A stretch of DNA of 30,389 bases from Alteromonadaceae bacterium UBA2620 (GCA_002339125.1 DDJQ01000043.1:9819-40207), one strand, 5' to 3'; positions 1-8,228 are shown, counted from the stretch's first letter. The notes: generated by a model not told the origin, from the sequence alone. Numbers and translations are program-made.

Positions 1-1
1 G

Positions 2-1537
2 TACATGGTTAATGCGCACTGCGCCGACGCCATTGTGTGTATCTCTAACTGTGACAAGATCACCCCGGGAATGCTGATGGCGTCTATGCGTCTCAACATT
101 CCGGTGGTATTTGTTTCCGGTGGCCCGATGGAAGCGGGGAAAACCAAATTATCCGATCAAATCATTAAACTGGATTTGGTCGATGCCATGGTCGCTGCGG
201 CAGACGATAAAGTGTCGGATGATGACACCAACGAAATTGAGCGCTCTGCCTGCCCGACCTGCGGTTCCTGCTCCGGTATGTTTACCGCCAACTCCATGAA
301 CTGCTTAACCGAAGCGCTGGGTTTATCACTGCCGGGTAACGGCTCAATGCTGGCTACTCACGCCGATCGTGAAGGCTTGTTCAAGCGCGCCGGTGAACTG
401 GTGGTTGAACTGTGTGAGCGTTGGTATAAAAACGATGATGCCACGGCGCTGCCGCGTAACATTGCCAATTTCAATGCCTTTGAGAATGCCATGAGTCTGG
501 ATATTGCCATGGGCGGTTCTACCAATACGATTCTGCATTTACTGGCCGCGGCAATGGAAGGTGAGGTGCCCTTTACCATGGCCGATATCGACCGCTTGTC
601 GCGCAAAGTGCCGCATCTGTGCAAGGTGGCACCCTCTACGCCGCAATACCATATGGAAGATGTTCATCGCGCCGGCGGCGTGTTGGGTATTCTTAACGAA
701 TTAAACAAAGGCGGTTTACTGCATGGTGATTGTGCCCACGTGCTGGGCAAACCCATTGAAGAGGTCATTGCTGACTGGGATATCACTAATCCTGACAACG
801 CCGATGCCACCACCTTCTACCGGGCAGGCCCGGCTGGTATTCGCACCACCAAAGCCTTTAGCCAGGATTGTCGCTGGGATGAGGCCGACGCTGACCGCTG
901 TAAAGGGTGTATTCGCGATATGGAACACGCCTACAGTCAGGAAGGCGGTCTGGCCGTACTGTTTGGTAACCTGGCAGAGAACGGTTGTATTGTGAAAACC
1001 GCCGGGGTGGATGAATCTATTCTCAAATTTACCGGTCGTGCGCGTATTTACGAAAGCCAGGACGACGCCGTAGCCGCTATCCTTAACGATCAGGTGGTTG
1101 CCGGTGATGCGGTGATCATTCGCTACGAAGGCCCGAAAGGCGGCCCGGGTATGCAGGAAATGTTGTACCCAACCTCTTATCTGAAGTCTAAAGGCTTAGG
1201 TAAAGATTGCGCGCTAATCACCGATGGCCGCTTCTCGGGGGGTACCTCTGGCCTGTCGATTGGTCACTGTTCGCCAGAAGCCGCCAGTGGCGGTGGTATT
1301 GGTCTGGTGCAGGAAGGCGATACCATTGAGATCGATATTCCCAACCGGGCGATTAATATTGCCATTACCGATGCAGAATTACAGGCCCGTCGCGCCGCGA
1401 TGGAGGCCAGCGAACGTCCATGGCGTCCGGTTAGCCGTCAGCGTGAAGTATCGCTGTCGCTGAAAACCTTTGCCATGTTGGCGACCAGTGCCGATAAAGG
1501 CGCAGTAAGAGACCCATCCAAACTGGAAGATATATGA
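2..1537 (+). CDS. ilvD: Dihydroxy-acid dehydratase, 5'-truncated by the window edge
   Basis: Dehydrates 2,3-dihydroxy-isovalerate and 2,3-dihydroxy-3-methylvalerate to the 2-keto acids, the third common step of valine and isoleucine synthesis, in the cytoplasm. The reading frame is open to the window edge. The first visible residues (YMVNAHCADAIVCISNCDK) match an internal part of the family, so roughly the first 105 residues of the usual ~615 are outside the window; the ATG at position 5 is internal. Numbering from that ATG, the Fe-S-region cysteines are seen in CISNCDKITPG (C12, C16) and ACPTCGSC (C83, C86, C89). The C-terminal ITDGRFSGGTSGLSIGH and ATSADKGAVRD blocks are intact. The stop overlaps the ilvA start (ATGA), so the two are translationally coupled in an ilv operon. 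Confidence 0.97.
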   Translation, partial: YMVNAHCADAIVCISNCDKITPGMLMASMRLNIPVVFVSGGPMEAGKTKLSDQIIKLDLVDAMVAAADDKVSDDDTNEIERSACPTCGSCSGMFTANSMNCLTEALGLSLPGNGSMLATHADREGLFKRAGELVVELCERWYKNDDATALPRNIANFNAFENAMSLDIAMGGSTNTILHLLAAAMEGEVPFTMADIDRLSRKVPHLCKVAPSTPQYHMEDVHRAGGVLGILNELNKGGLLHGDCAHVLGKPIEEVIADWDITNPDNADATTFYRAGPAGIRTTKAFSQDCRWDEADADRCKGCIRDMEHAYSQEGGLAVLFGNLAENGCIVKTAGVDESILKFTGRARIYESQDDAVAAILNDQVVAGDAVIIRYEGPKGGPGMQEMLYPTSYLKSKGLGKDCALITDGRFSGGTSGLSIGHCSPEAASGGGIGLVQEGDTIEIDIPNRAINIAITDAELQARRAAMEASERPWRPVSRQREVSLSLKTFAMLATSADKGAVRDPSKLEDI

Positions 1538-3072
1538 CCGTTACCGATCACGAATACCTGAAAAAAATCCTGCTGGCGCCGGTTTATGATGTGGCGGTTA
1601 ACAGTGATTTGGTATTGTTATCGCGCTTAACCGCTGAGCTGGGCAACGACGTATTCTTAAAGCGTGAAGACCAGCAACCGGTTAAGTCTTTTAAACTGCG
1701 CGGTGCCTATAATCGCATCGCCAGTCTGTCGCCCCAGCAGTTAGAGGCTGGCGTAATTGCCGCTTCTGCCGGTAACCACGCCCAGGGCGTGGCTTACAGC
1801 GCCAATATGAAAGGCATTAACGCCACTATCGTGATGCCGGAAACTACGCCGGACATTAAAATAGAAGCGGTGCGCCGGTTTGGTGGCCAGCATGCTAACG
1901 TTGTGCTGCATGGCACCAACTTCGACACCGCCAGTGCCCATGCGCGGGCGCTGAGTGCGGAGCATGGTTACACGCTGATCCCGCCTTTTGATGATCCGGA
2001 TGTGATTGCTGGTCAGGGCACCATCGCCCGTGAATTATTAGAGCAGAATCCTAACCTGGATATTCTGTTTATTGCTGTGGGCGGTGGTGGTTTAGCGGCG
2101 GGTATCTCGGTATACCTCAAGCAGTTAAAGCCCGAAATTAAGATTATTGCGGTGGAGTCGGAAGAATCTGCCTGTTTTGCGGCAGCGAAACAAGCAGGAG
2201 AGCCCACCAGCTTAAGCTCAGTGGGCATTTTTGCTGATGGGGTGGCGGTTAAATTGATGGGCAGCGAGACCTTCCGCCTGTGTAATCAGTACGTCGATGA
2301 GATCATGACGGTTACCAACGACGAAATCTGTGGTGCCATTAAGGATATCTTTGACGATACCCGAGTGATTGCCGAGCCTGCCGGTGCGATGTCGGTAGCG
2401 GCGATCCGCAAATACGTAAAACAAAACAACATTCAGGGCAAAAAACTGGGCGGTATATTGTGTGGCTCAAACACCAATTTCCATACTCTGCGTTATGTGT
2501 CTGAACGTTGTGAGCTCGGTGAGCAAAAAGAAGCGGTCTTCGCGGTTAAGATCCCTGAGCGTCAGGGCGCCTTTAAACAGTTTTGCGAATGTCTGGGTGG
2601 CCGTACGATCACCGAGTTTAACTACCGTTATGCATCGCAGACCGAAGCGCACATTTTTGTGGGCATTAAATTACGCGGCGGCCGTGCTGAATTTAGCGAA
2701 ATTACCCGCGATCTGAATGGTAAAGGCTATGAGTGCTTTGACTTGTCGGATAACGAGCTGGCCAAGTTGCATGTACGCCATATGGTAGGAGGGCGTCCAC
2801 CCACCATTCTGAACGAAGTGGTATTCAGCTTTGAGTTTCCTGAATATCCGGGAGCGCTGCTTAACTTCCTCAACACCCTGGGTGAACGCTGGAACATTAC
2901 CTTGTTCCATTATCGTAACCATGGGGCGGCAGAAGGCCTGGTGCTGGCCGGGTTTGATATTCCGCCACAAAGCCGCGAAGCCTTTGATGAGCATGTTACT
3001 GCGCTCAACTATACCTGTCAGGATGTTACCGACAATCCGGCTTACCGGTTCTTTTTATCAGAACCCAAGTAA
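1534..3072 (+). CDS. ilvA: Threonine ammonia-lyase, biosynthetic (threonine deaminase)
   Basis: PLP enzyme that converts threonine to 2-oxobutanoate and ammonia, the committed step of isoleucine synthesis. The 512-residue length fits the long, allosteric form. The PLP lysine is K54 in SFKLRGAY, the substrate loop is SAGNHAQG (residues 78-85), and the glycine-rich phosphate loop is GGGGLAAG (183-190). Two ACT-like regulatory repeats follow from about residue 330 (EAVFAVKIPERQGAF, then EVVFSFEFPEYPGALL), as expected for isoleucine feedback control. The start ATG lies in the ilvD stop (ATGA overlap), which fixes the start and implies translational coupling. An intrinsic terminator follows within 20 nt. 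The short catabolic TdcB type is ruled out by the C-terminal regulatory region. Confidence 0.97.
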   Translation: MTVTDHEYLKKILLAPVYDVAVNSDLVLLSRLTAELGNDVFLKREDQQPVKSFKLRGAYNRIASLSPQQLEAGVIAASAGNHAQGVAYSANMKGINATIVMPETTPDIKIEAVRRFGGQHANVVLHGTNFDTASAHARALSAEHGYTLIPPFDDPDVIAGQGTIARELLEQNPNLDILFIAVGGGGLAAGISVYLKQLKPEIKIIAVESEESACFAAAKQAGEPTSLSSVGIFADGVAVKLMGSETFRLCNQYVDEIMTVTNDEICGAIKDIFDDTRVIAEPAGAMSVAAIRKYVKQNNIQGKKLGGILCGSNTNFHTLRYVSERCELGEQKEAVFAVKIPERQGAFKQFCECLGGRTITEFNYRYASQTEAHIFVGIKLRGGRAEFSEITRDLNGKGYECFDLSDNELAKLHVRHMVGGRPPTILNEVVFSFEFPEYPGALLNFLNTLGERWNITLFHYRNHGAAEGLVLAGFDIPPQSREAFDEHVTALNYTCQDVTDNPAYRFFLSEPK

Positions 3073-3090
3073 CCTCTAAGCAATTTTGAG

Positions 3091-3117
3091 TACCCGGCAC
3101 CAGCCGGGTATTTTTTT
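3091..3117 (+). terminator. Intrinsic terminator after ilvA
   Basis: TACCCGG and CCGGGTA form a 7-bp perfect stem around a 6-nt loop (3091-3110), followed directly by seven T residues (3111-3117). It lies 18 nt after the ilvA stop and closes the ilvDA transcript. Confidence 0.9.
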
Positions 3118-3205
3118 GTCTGAAGAAAAAATTTTGGTTGAAAAATAGTCAGGTTGCGCTAGCCACTCTATACTAATAACAATTAGTGTTCATAAGGAGT
3201 GTGAC

Positions 3206-3577
3206 ATGTTTAACCCTTTCGCCTTTCCCCCATTTGCCTGGAATATGCCCTTAAGCGGTGACGTAAAAGATATCTCACCGGTGACAAGCTGGTTTTCACC
3301 CCAGTACGAATTCAATATCGCCGGTAATGCGGCCCTTGAGAAGCAGGTGATCACCAAGGTGGCCAGCTACGGTAAGCAGTTGGGTAAACTCACCAATGCC
3401 GTACTGGAAATCGCCGACGGTAAGCCCGGTGAGGCTGTGGAATCGCTCAGAGTAATGGCAAAGGAAATCGAAGAATTAAAAAGTAAAACGTTGGTCGACA
3501 GCATAGAGGCCGATCTGTCTAAACTGAAAAGCCAGGATAAAGAGGCCTATCAGGAATTGTTGAAGCGTCTCTCCTAA
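3206..3577 (+). CDS. Phasin-like small protein
   Basis: A 123-residue protein with an aromatic/proline-rich start (MFNPFAFPPFAWNMP) and a mostly alpha-helical remainder. The segment NIAGNAALEKQVITKVASYG and the following amphipathic helices resemble small phasins, which coat polyhydroxyalkanoate granules. There is no signal peptide and no membrane segment. The C-terminal third (KEIEELKSKTLVDSIEADL) is charged and could form a coiled coil. AAGGAG lies 7 nt before the ATG. The gene sits alone between the ilvA terminator and a small-gene pair, and no PHA synthase or depolymerase gene is in the window, so the granule role rests on sequence style only. It could instead be another helical surface-binding protein. 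Confidence 0.6.
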   Translation: MFNPFAFPPFAWNMPLSGDVKDISPVTSWFSPQYEFNIAGNAALEKQVITKVASYGKQLGKLTNAVLEIADGKPGEAVESLRVMAKEIEELKSKTLVDSIEADLSKLKSQDKEAYQELLKRLS

Positions 3578-3677
3578 TAATCATAAAAACAAATCAGATT
3601 AATCAGTTTTAATTATTTTTATAATTTAACGCTTGCAGCCATACTCAGTTTATCGATGAAACGGAGAGGAAAGTCTG

Positions 3678-3821
3678 ATGCAGCAAATTATTAATCACCT
3701 GCTAAACCGCAAAACCACCACCAATGCTGAACAATCCCAACGGGACTGTAACTTTCGCGATAACTATTATGGCGATCAGCTATGCAAGAATGTGACAACA
3801 GCACAGACTCCTAAGGCATAA
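3678..3821 (+). CDS. Hypothetical 47-residue protein
   Basis: I do not recognise this protein. It begins MQQIINHLLNRKTTTNAEQ, is hydrophilic, and has two cysteines (C24, C36) flanking an acidic/aromatic stretch, RDNYYGDQ. There is no signal peptide or membrane helix. Coding status rests on a strong purine-rich ribosome site (GGAGAGGA, 7 nt before the ATG) and on a second small gene that starts 12 nt after the stop with its own site; the pair looks like a small operon. A TATAAT lies upstream at 3620-3625, without a clear -35. It may be a chance reading frame, but the spacing argues for a real small gene. Confidence 0.5.
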   Translation: MQQIINHLLNRKTTTNAEQSQRDCNFRDNYYGDQLCKNVTTAQTPKA

Positions 3822-3833
3822 CAGGAGGCAGCG

Positions 3834-4082
3834 ATGTTACTGTTATTACTCACTGCCACGTTATGTTGTATTCCACTGTGCTTATCGGTGGTTATGACCA
3901 GTAAAACCCGCTCGCAACTGTATCAGGATGCGGCCCGGCGGGGTGACGTTGCCATGCTCAGATACTTTCGCTATACCGGTAATGATATGGCGCTGCAGGC
4001 GCACGAAAGAAAGGTCGCATTATCGGCCGCCAAGCAGCACAACCACCAACAGGTGCTGGCGTTTCTTAATCAGTCTGACTGA
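3834..4082 (+). CDS. Small membrane-anchored hypothetical protein with ankyrin-like segment
   Basis: An 82-residue protein. Residues 1-21 are a hydrophobic helix (LLLLLTATLCCIPLCLSVV), either a signal anchor or an uncleaved signal. The rest reads QLYQDAARRGDVAMLRYFRY and then ALSAAKQHNHQQVLAFL. Both have the helix-turn-helix layout of ankyrin repeats (A..GD..ML..), so this may be a single degenerate ankyrin pair held at the inner membrane. A strong ribosome site (AGGAGG) is 6 nt before the ATG. It follows the 47-residue gene by 12 nt and is probably cotranscribed with it; an intrinsic terminator follows about 55 nt after the stop. Function is unknown. Confidence 0.7.
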   Translation: MLLLLLTATLCCIPLCLSVVMTSKTRSQLYQDAARRGDVAMLRYFRYTGNDMALQAHERKVALSAAKQHNHQQVLAFLNQSD

Positions 4083-4136
4083 TAGTTGTTAACGATTTAA
4101 TTGTGTTATCCCAATCCTTGCTTGCCCTTTAAGCTA

Positions 4137-4165
4137 TGGCGGGGAGTTTCCCCCGCCACTTTTTT
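4137..4165 (+). terminator. Intrinsic terminator after the small-gene pair
   Basis: TGGCGGGG (4137-4144) pairs perfectly with CCCCGCCA (4151-4158) around a 6-nt loop, followed by CTTTTTT. It ends the 3678-4082 transcription unit and separates it from the antiporter gene. Confidence 0.88.
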
Positions 4166-4289
4166 CTAGTCACCCGACGATCCCTTTACATTCATAATCT
4201 TATATGGGATAAAAAGTATACAGAATAATATTTAAGGCGCAGTAACTACCGCCATGGCGGCGTTACGGCAGCACAGCCACGGGATCTTC

Positions 4290-5705
4290 ATGTACAAAAC
4301 GCGATTGCCTTCTCTGTCCGAAATTCTCATTCTTACCCTTCTGCTGCTAGCCATTATCTTTGTGGCGGTACACCAACTTAGCCTGCCTATTCAACTGGCC
4401 TTTATTGGCTGTTGGTTTGTGGTGATGGGCTTTGGCAAGTATCTCGGCTATCACTATCATCATTTGCAAAAAGGAGTGATTGCAGGCGTTACTCAAGGCA
4501 TGGATGCGATTATGATTTTGATCGCTGTAGGTGCTCTTATCGGTAGCTGGATGGCGGGCGGAATTGTTCCCAATATAATCTACCTGGGTCTTTCGGTTAT
4601 GGATCCGGCGCTGTTTCTGCCAGCTGCGTTTATTATTTGTGCCATTACCTCACTGGCAACCGGTACCTCGTTCGGTACGGCTGGCACTGCTGGCATAGCC
4701 ATGATGGGCATTGGTGCCGGCTTTGATTTACCGCCAGCGCTGGTGGCCGGTGCTGCTATTTCGGGGGCTTACGTTGGCGATAAGCTTTCACCGCTTTCTG
4801 ATACCACGGTGATGACCGCCTCCATGTGTCAGGTAAACCTTATTGCGCACATTAAATCCATGCTGTACGTCAGTGTGCCTGCCTGCATCATTGCCTGTAT
4901 TGCATTTTTGCTGGTCGGCCTGGGATTTGATCATGATGGTGGTACTGGTACCGCTCAACAGGTAATGGATGCTATTGCCGTTCATTACACTATTGGCTGG
5001 TATATGTTGTTACCGGCGCTGATTGTCATTGGTTTATTGATGATGCGCCTGCCCTCATTTCCGGTTATCTGCCTGGGGGCATTGCTTGGTGTGATTTGGG
5101 CAATGCTGTTTGAACAGGTTTCTTTGGTAAACGCTTTCGACAGTCTGTATAACGGCAATTTTATTGATACCGATGTAGAGTTCCTGCAGATCCTGCTCAA
5201 TCGGGGCGGTATTACATCGATGTTGTCGGTGATCCTGCTGGTTATTCTGGCGCTGGGGCTGGGTGGACTGATGGAATCTATTGGTGTACTTACGGCGGTA
5301 TGTAATGCCCTGCAAAATTGGGCCACCACCACCGGCCGTCTGGGGCTTTCCACTATGCTAAGCGGTATTTTAGGTAATGCGCTCGGCGGAGCGGCCTATG
5401 TATCGATAATGACCGCCAGCACCATAACATCCCGTAACTATGAACAGATGGGCATTGATAAACGGGTACTTTCCCGCAACGTTGAATCCGGCGGTACGGT
5501 AACTACTCCTATGATCCCCTGGACCGACGGCGGTATCTTTATGGCGACTACGCTAGGGGTAAGCACGCTGAATTACCTGCCGTTTTTGTGGTACCACTGG
5601 CTTGTACTCGGCATTACCCTGCTATACAGCTACGCAGGCTGGTATCACTTTGCCCCCGTTGAGTATGATGCAGAGGGCACGCCGCAACCGCAGTCGGCAA
5701 GCTAG
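4290..5705 (+). CDS. nhaC: NhaC-family Na+/H+ antiporter
   Basis: Inner-membrane secondary transporter that exchanges internal Na+ for external H+. It is about 471 residues long with some 11-12 hydrophobic segments. The family signature is clear: ATGTSFGTAGTAGIAMMGIG, then GAYVGDKLSPLSDTT at residues 159-173, then VESGGTVTTPMIPW near the C-terminus. The frame is also open from an ATG at 4254, but that would add the non-hydrophobic MAALRQHSHGIF and lacks a ribosome site; the ATG at 4290 (MYKTRLPSLSEIL) runs straight into the first helix and is preferred, although its site is also weak. It is monocistronic by context, with a terminator upstream and a separate promoter downstream. Some NhaC relatives exchange malate or lactate for Na+, so the substrate is not fixed by sequence. 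Confidence 0.9.
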   Translation: MYKTRLPSLSEILILTLLLLAIIFVAVHQLSLPIQLAFIGCWFVVMGFGKYLGYHYHHLQKGVIAGVTQGMDAIMILIAVGALIGSWMAGGIVPNIIYLGLSVMDPALFLPAAFIICAITSLATGTSFGTAGTAGIAMMGIGAGFDLPPALVAGAAISGAYVGDKLSPLSDTTVMTASMCQVNLIAHIKSMLYVSVPACIIACIAFLLVGLGFDHDGGTGTAQQVMDAIAVHYTIGWYMLLPALIVIGLLMMRLPSFPVICLGALLGVIWAMLFEQVSLVNAFDSLYNGNFIDTDVEFLQILLNRGGITSMLSVILLVILALGLGGLMESIGVLTAVCNALQNWATTTGRLGLSTMLSGILGNALGGAAYVSIMTASTITSRNYEQMGIDKRVLSRNVESGGTVTTPMIPWTDGGIFMATTLGVSTLNYLPFLWYHWLVLGITLLYSYAGWYHFAPVEYDAEGTPQPQSAS

Positions 5706-5723
5706 GTCATACTCATTACAAAA

Positions 5724-5751
5724 TTACAACGGCTTCAGAACGCTATATACT
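5724..5751 (+). promoter_or_regulatory. Probable sigma-70 promoter for the NADAR gene
   Basis: TTACAA (-35, 5724-5729) and TATACT (-10, 5746-5751) are 16 nt apart and lie about 33 nt upstream of the NADAR-gene start. Confidence 0.5.
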
Positions 5752-5784
5752 GCCTGACGATTACATTTTGCCTGAGGAATTATT

Positions 5785-6246
5785 GTGTTCACTGCTAACC
5801 TGGTTATTGAGAAAGCGTATCAGTTTTCCCGGTTCGATAGTGCAAACCCACTTTCTACGTGTTCGGCACATCCCATTTTTCTGGATGAGCAGAACTGGCT
5901 GACCTGCGAACATTATGTTCAGGCCAAAACCTTACGCAGCGCCCGGCATGCCAGTAAAGTGGTTGCACTGCCGAGCGGTGAGAAAGCCAATGCCTATGGT
6001 CAGGCCTGGTTTCGTGGCAAAATCGCGGACTTTAAAGTCACTGCGCCGATCCTGATGAAACGCGCTTTGTACACCAAAGTACAAATGTATGACGAAGTCC
6101 GCGAAGCACTGTTTGCAACCGAAGACAGATTGATTATTGAAACCTCACAATATGATTATTTCTGGGGCATTGGTCGCGATCAGCGCGGCCTGAATCATAT
6201 TGGTAAAGCGTGGATGGACATTCGTCAGAAACTACTCGGCGATTGA
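5785..6246 (+). CDS. NADAR (YbiA-like) domain protein
   Basis: A 153-residue single-domain protein of the NADAR/YbiA family. Characterised members hydrolyse N-glycosidic bonds: YbiA acts on damaged riboflavin intermediates, and other NADAR proteins remove ADP-ribose from nucleic acid. Visible family landmarks are NPLSTCSAHP (21-30), NWLTCEHYVQAKTL with the conserved glutamate E42, FWGIG (126-130), and the end block GLNHIGKAWMDIRQKL (135-150). The start is a GTG with TGAGGA 6 nt upstream; no ATG fits. It is a lone gene with its own promoter. A 70-nt imperfect inverted repeat begins 16 nt after the stop. No other ADP-ribosylation or toxin-antitoxin gene is nearby, so a metabolite-repair role is the simplest guess. 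Confidence 0.85.
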   Translation: MFTANLVIEKAYQFSRFDSANPLSTCSAHPIFLDEQNWLTCEHYVQAKTLRSARHASKVVALPSGEKANAYGQAWFRGKIADFKVTAPILMKRALYTKVQMYDEVREALFATEDRLIIETSQYDYFWGIGRDQRGLNHIGKAWMDIRQKLLGD

Positions 6247-6261
6247 TCTAACCAAAGCCAG

Positions 6262-6331
6262 GCTAACAGCGCACTGGAAGGCTGCCGGGATTTGTAAATA
6301 TGCCCGTCGGCTGTGATGGCCGCTTGTTAGC
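6262..6331. repeat. Long imperfect inverted repeat after the NADAR gene
   Basis: Outer arms GCTAACA (6262-6268) and TGTTAGC (6325-6331) pair perfectly. The helix continues GCG/CGC with a single bulged T at 6324. An inner stem, GCTGCCGGG (6281-6289) with CCCGTCGGC (6303-6311), closes a 13-nt loop. There is no T-run on either side, so it is not a typical intrinsic terminator. Size, position after a stop codon and the bulged base recall integron attC sites, but the attC core sequence is not an exact match. Nothing else in 6247-6410 looks coding. Confidence 0.55.
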
Positions 6332-6410
6332 ACCATTGGGCAATTCCTTCGCTATCACTACGCTAAATTCTTCACTTTCACCGGCGGGTGCAATCGCTTC
6401 CTTTCAATGA

Positions 6411-6426
6411 GTTTCACATGTGAAAC
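6411..6426. promoter_or_regulatory. Perfect 16-bp palindrome, candidate operator of the kdu genes
   Basis: GTTTCACATGTGAAAC is a perfect palindrome about 110 nt upstream of kduD. An IclR-family gene of the KdgR type lies at the end of the same cluster. GTTTCA/TGAAAC half-sites also make up the enterobacterial KdgR operator, but there they face the other way, so assignment to this regulator is inference. Confidence 0.5.
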
Positions 6427-6534
6427 AAACCTGCGGTATTTGGCGCTTTCGCCATGCATTACTTGCTTCAATTCAGGCCTGCCAACCACACTATAGGCTC
6501 ATTTGCGAACGTTAGCTGACAGGAGAACGGGTAT

Positions 6535-7299
6535 ATGACCTCCCCTGATTTTGGATTAACCAACAAGGTTGCTTTAGTAACCGGTGCCAGTCGTGGCATT
6601 GGTCAGGCGCTGGCTACAGGGTTGGCGGGTGCCGGTGCAAAAGTCATTTGTGCCAGCAGTCGTGAAGGCGGTTGTGCCGACACCGTCAGCAAAATTACCG
6701 ATGCAGGTGGTGAGGCCACAGAACTGTTTGCCGATTTATCAGACGCCACGGCCGTGCAAGCTCTCGCTGATAAAGCCAGAGGCGTTTACGGCGAGGTCGA
6801 TGTGCTGGTGAACAATGGCGGCACGATTTTTCGCAGTCCGGCGGTGGAATTCCCATTGGAGCAATGGCAGCACGTGTTACAGGTAAACCTCGATGCCACT
6901 TTTATTTTGTGTCAGCAAATTGGTAAGGATATGGTCGCTCGCCAGCAGGGCAAAATTATTAATATAGCGTCCATGCTCAGCTACAGCGGAGGCATTACGG
7001 TGCCAGCGTACACCGCCAGTAAGCATGCGGTGGCAGGCTTAACCAAGGCACTTGCCAACGAGTGGGGGCAGCATAATGTGCAGGTCAATGCCATCGCGCC
7101 GGGTTATATCCGCACCGACAACACTCAGGCATTGCAGGACGATCCTGAGCGCAGTAATGAAATTCTCAAGCGTATCCCGGCCGCGCGCTGGGGCGAAACC
7201 TCAGACTTACAGGGTGCGGCCGTATTTTTGGCCAGCGCCGCCAGTAACTACATTAATGGGCATGTACTCGCCGTCGATGGCGGGTTCCTGGCCCGATAG
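6535..7299 (+). CDS. kduD: 2-deoxy-D-gluconate 3-dehydrogenase (KduD-type SDR)
   Basis: Cytoplasmic short-chain dehydrogenase that reduces 2,5-diketo-3-deoxygluconate to 2-keto-3-deoxygluconate in breakdown of pectin-derived unsaturated uronates. It has 254 residues. The cofactor loop is TGASRGIG (16-23), NNGG is at 93-96, and the catalytic triad is S146, Y159 and K163 in NIAS...YTASK. VNAIAPGYIRTDNTQAL and VDGGFLAR match KduD better than general SDRs. AGGAGA lies 9-10 nt before the ATG. kduI follows 25 nt later and an IclR regulator completes the module, which supports the assignment over a generic gluconate dehydrogenase. Confidence 0.92.
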   Translation: MTSPDFGLTNKVALVTGASRGIGQALATGLAGAGAKVICASSREGGCADTVSKITDAGGEATELFADLSDATAVQALADKARGVYGEVDVLVNNGGTIFRSPAVEFPLEQWQHVLQVNLDATFILCQQIGKDMVARQQGKIINIASMLSYSGGITVPAYTASKHAVAGLTKALANEWGQHNVQVNAIAPGYIRTDNTQALQDDPERSNEILKRIPAARWGETSDLQGAAVFLASAASNYINGHVLAVDGGFLAR

Positions 7300-7324
7300 C
7301 AACGAATTGATTTAAGGACTTATT

Positions 7325-8173
7325 ATGTCTAACAAAACTGAATATGAAGTCAGGTATGCAGTAGGGCAGCGCGAGGTAAAAGGTTACGACACTACCGAGC
7401 TGCGCGACACATTTCTGGTCGACAAACTGATGACACCCGGCAAGGTTTACTGGGTATACAGTCATTACGAGCGATTCATGCTGGGCAGCGCAGTACCCAC
7501 TGACTCGCCGTTGGTGCTGGAAACGCTGGATGCCCTGAAAGCTGTGCATTTTCTTGACCGCCGTGAGCTGGGCATTATTAACATTGGCGGTGACGGAACT
7601 GTAGTAGCCGATGGCGAAGAGTTCAGCCTGGCCCGCGAAGAAGCGCTGTATATCGCTAAAGGGAATAAATCGGTCACCTTCTATTCCAACGATCCTGAGA
7701 CGCCTGCCAAGTTTTATTTAAACTCCGCGCCGGCCCATCATGCCTACAGCAACAAAAAAATTGGTAAGAGCGATGCAAAGGTATTGCATCTCGGCGGCCA
7801 GGAGACTTCCAATGAACGGAACATTAATCAGCTAATGATTAACACCGTGGTGGAAACCTGTCAGTTACAAATGGGGCTTACCCGTCTGTTGCCAGGCAGC
7901 GTGTGGAATACCATGCCTGCCCATCAGCACGATCGCCGTAATGAAGTGTATTTTTACCTTGATCTCGATGAAGGACAGGCGGTCTGCCATATCATGGGTG
8001 AACCCCACGAAACACGGCATATCTTTGTGCAGAATGAACAGGCTGTGTTGTCACCACCCTGGTCTATTCACTGCGGTGTGGGCACGTCAAACTATGCCTT
8101 TATCTGGGGGATGGCGGGTGAAAACCTCGACTACGGTGACATGGACAGCTACCCGCCGGATCAACTCCGTTAG
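7325..8173 (+). CDS. kduI: 5-dehydro-4-deoxy-D-glucuronate isomerase
   Basis: Isomerises 5-keto-4-deoxyuronate (DKI) to 2,5-diketo-3-deoxygluconate, the step just before KduD. The 282-residue protein has the double-cupin KduI layout. The zinc ligands are visible with the same spacing as in the E. coli enzyme: H200 and H202 in MPAHQHDRR, E207, and H249 in PPWSIHCGVG. The C-terminal MAGENLDYGDMD block is typical. AAGGAC precedes the ATG by 7-8 nt, and the 25-nt gap to kduD implies one transcript. The genes for the last steps (kdgK, kdgA), for transport and for lyases are not in the window, so they must be elsewhere or absent. Confidence 0.96.
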   Translation: MSNKTEYEVRYAVGQREVKGYDTTELRDTFLVDKLMTPGKVYWVYSHYERFMLGSAVPTDSPLVLETLDALKAVHFLDRRELGIINIGGDGTVVADGEEFSLAREEALYIAKGNKSVTFYSNDPETPAKFYLNSAPAHHAYSNKKIGKSDAKVLHLGGQETSNERNINQLMINTVVETCQLQMGLTRLLPGSVWNTMPAHQHDRRNEVYFYLDLDEGQAVCHIMGEPHETRHIFVQNEQAVLSPPWSIHCGVGTSNYAFIWGMAGENLDYGDMDSYPPDQLR

Positions 8174-8228
8174 TAGCTATTTCGCCTGAGTCCTATACTA
8201 TGATTAATGATGTAACCCGGAAGTGATT

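Noticed and set aside
3154..3174. TTGCGC and TATACT as a promoter of the phasin-like gene
   Set aside because: The spacing is only 9 nt; no acceptable -35 stands 16-18 nt from the TATACT.
4985..5353. A 122-codon minus-strand frame within the antiporter gene
   Set aside because: Antisense to conserved NhaC helices, with no family resemblance or ribosome site.
6440..6454. TGGCG-CTTT-CGCCA mini hairpin upstream of kduD
   Set aside because: Only a 5-bp stem without a T-run; too common by chance to call a terminator or operator.
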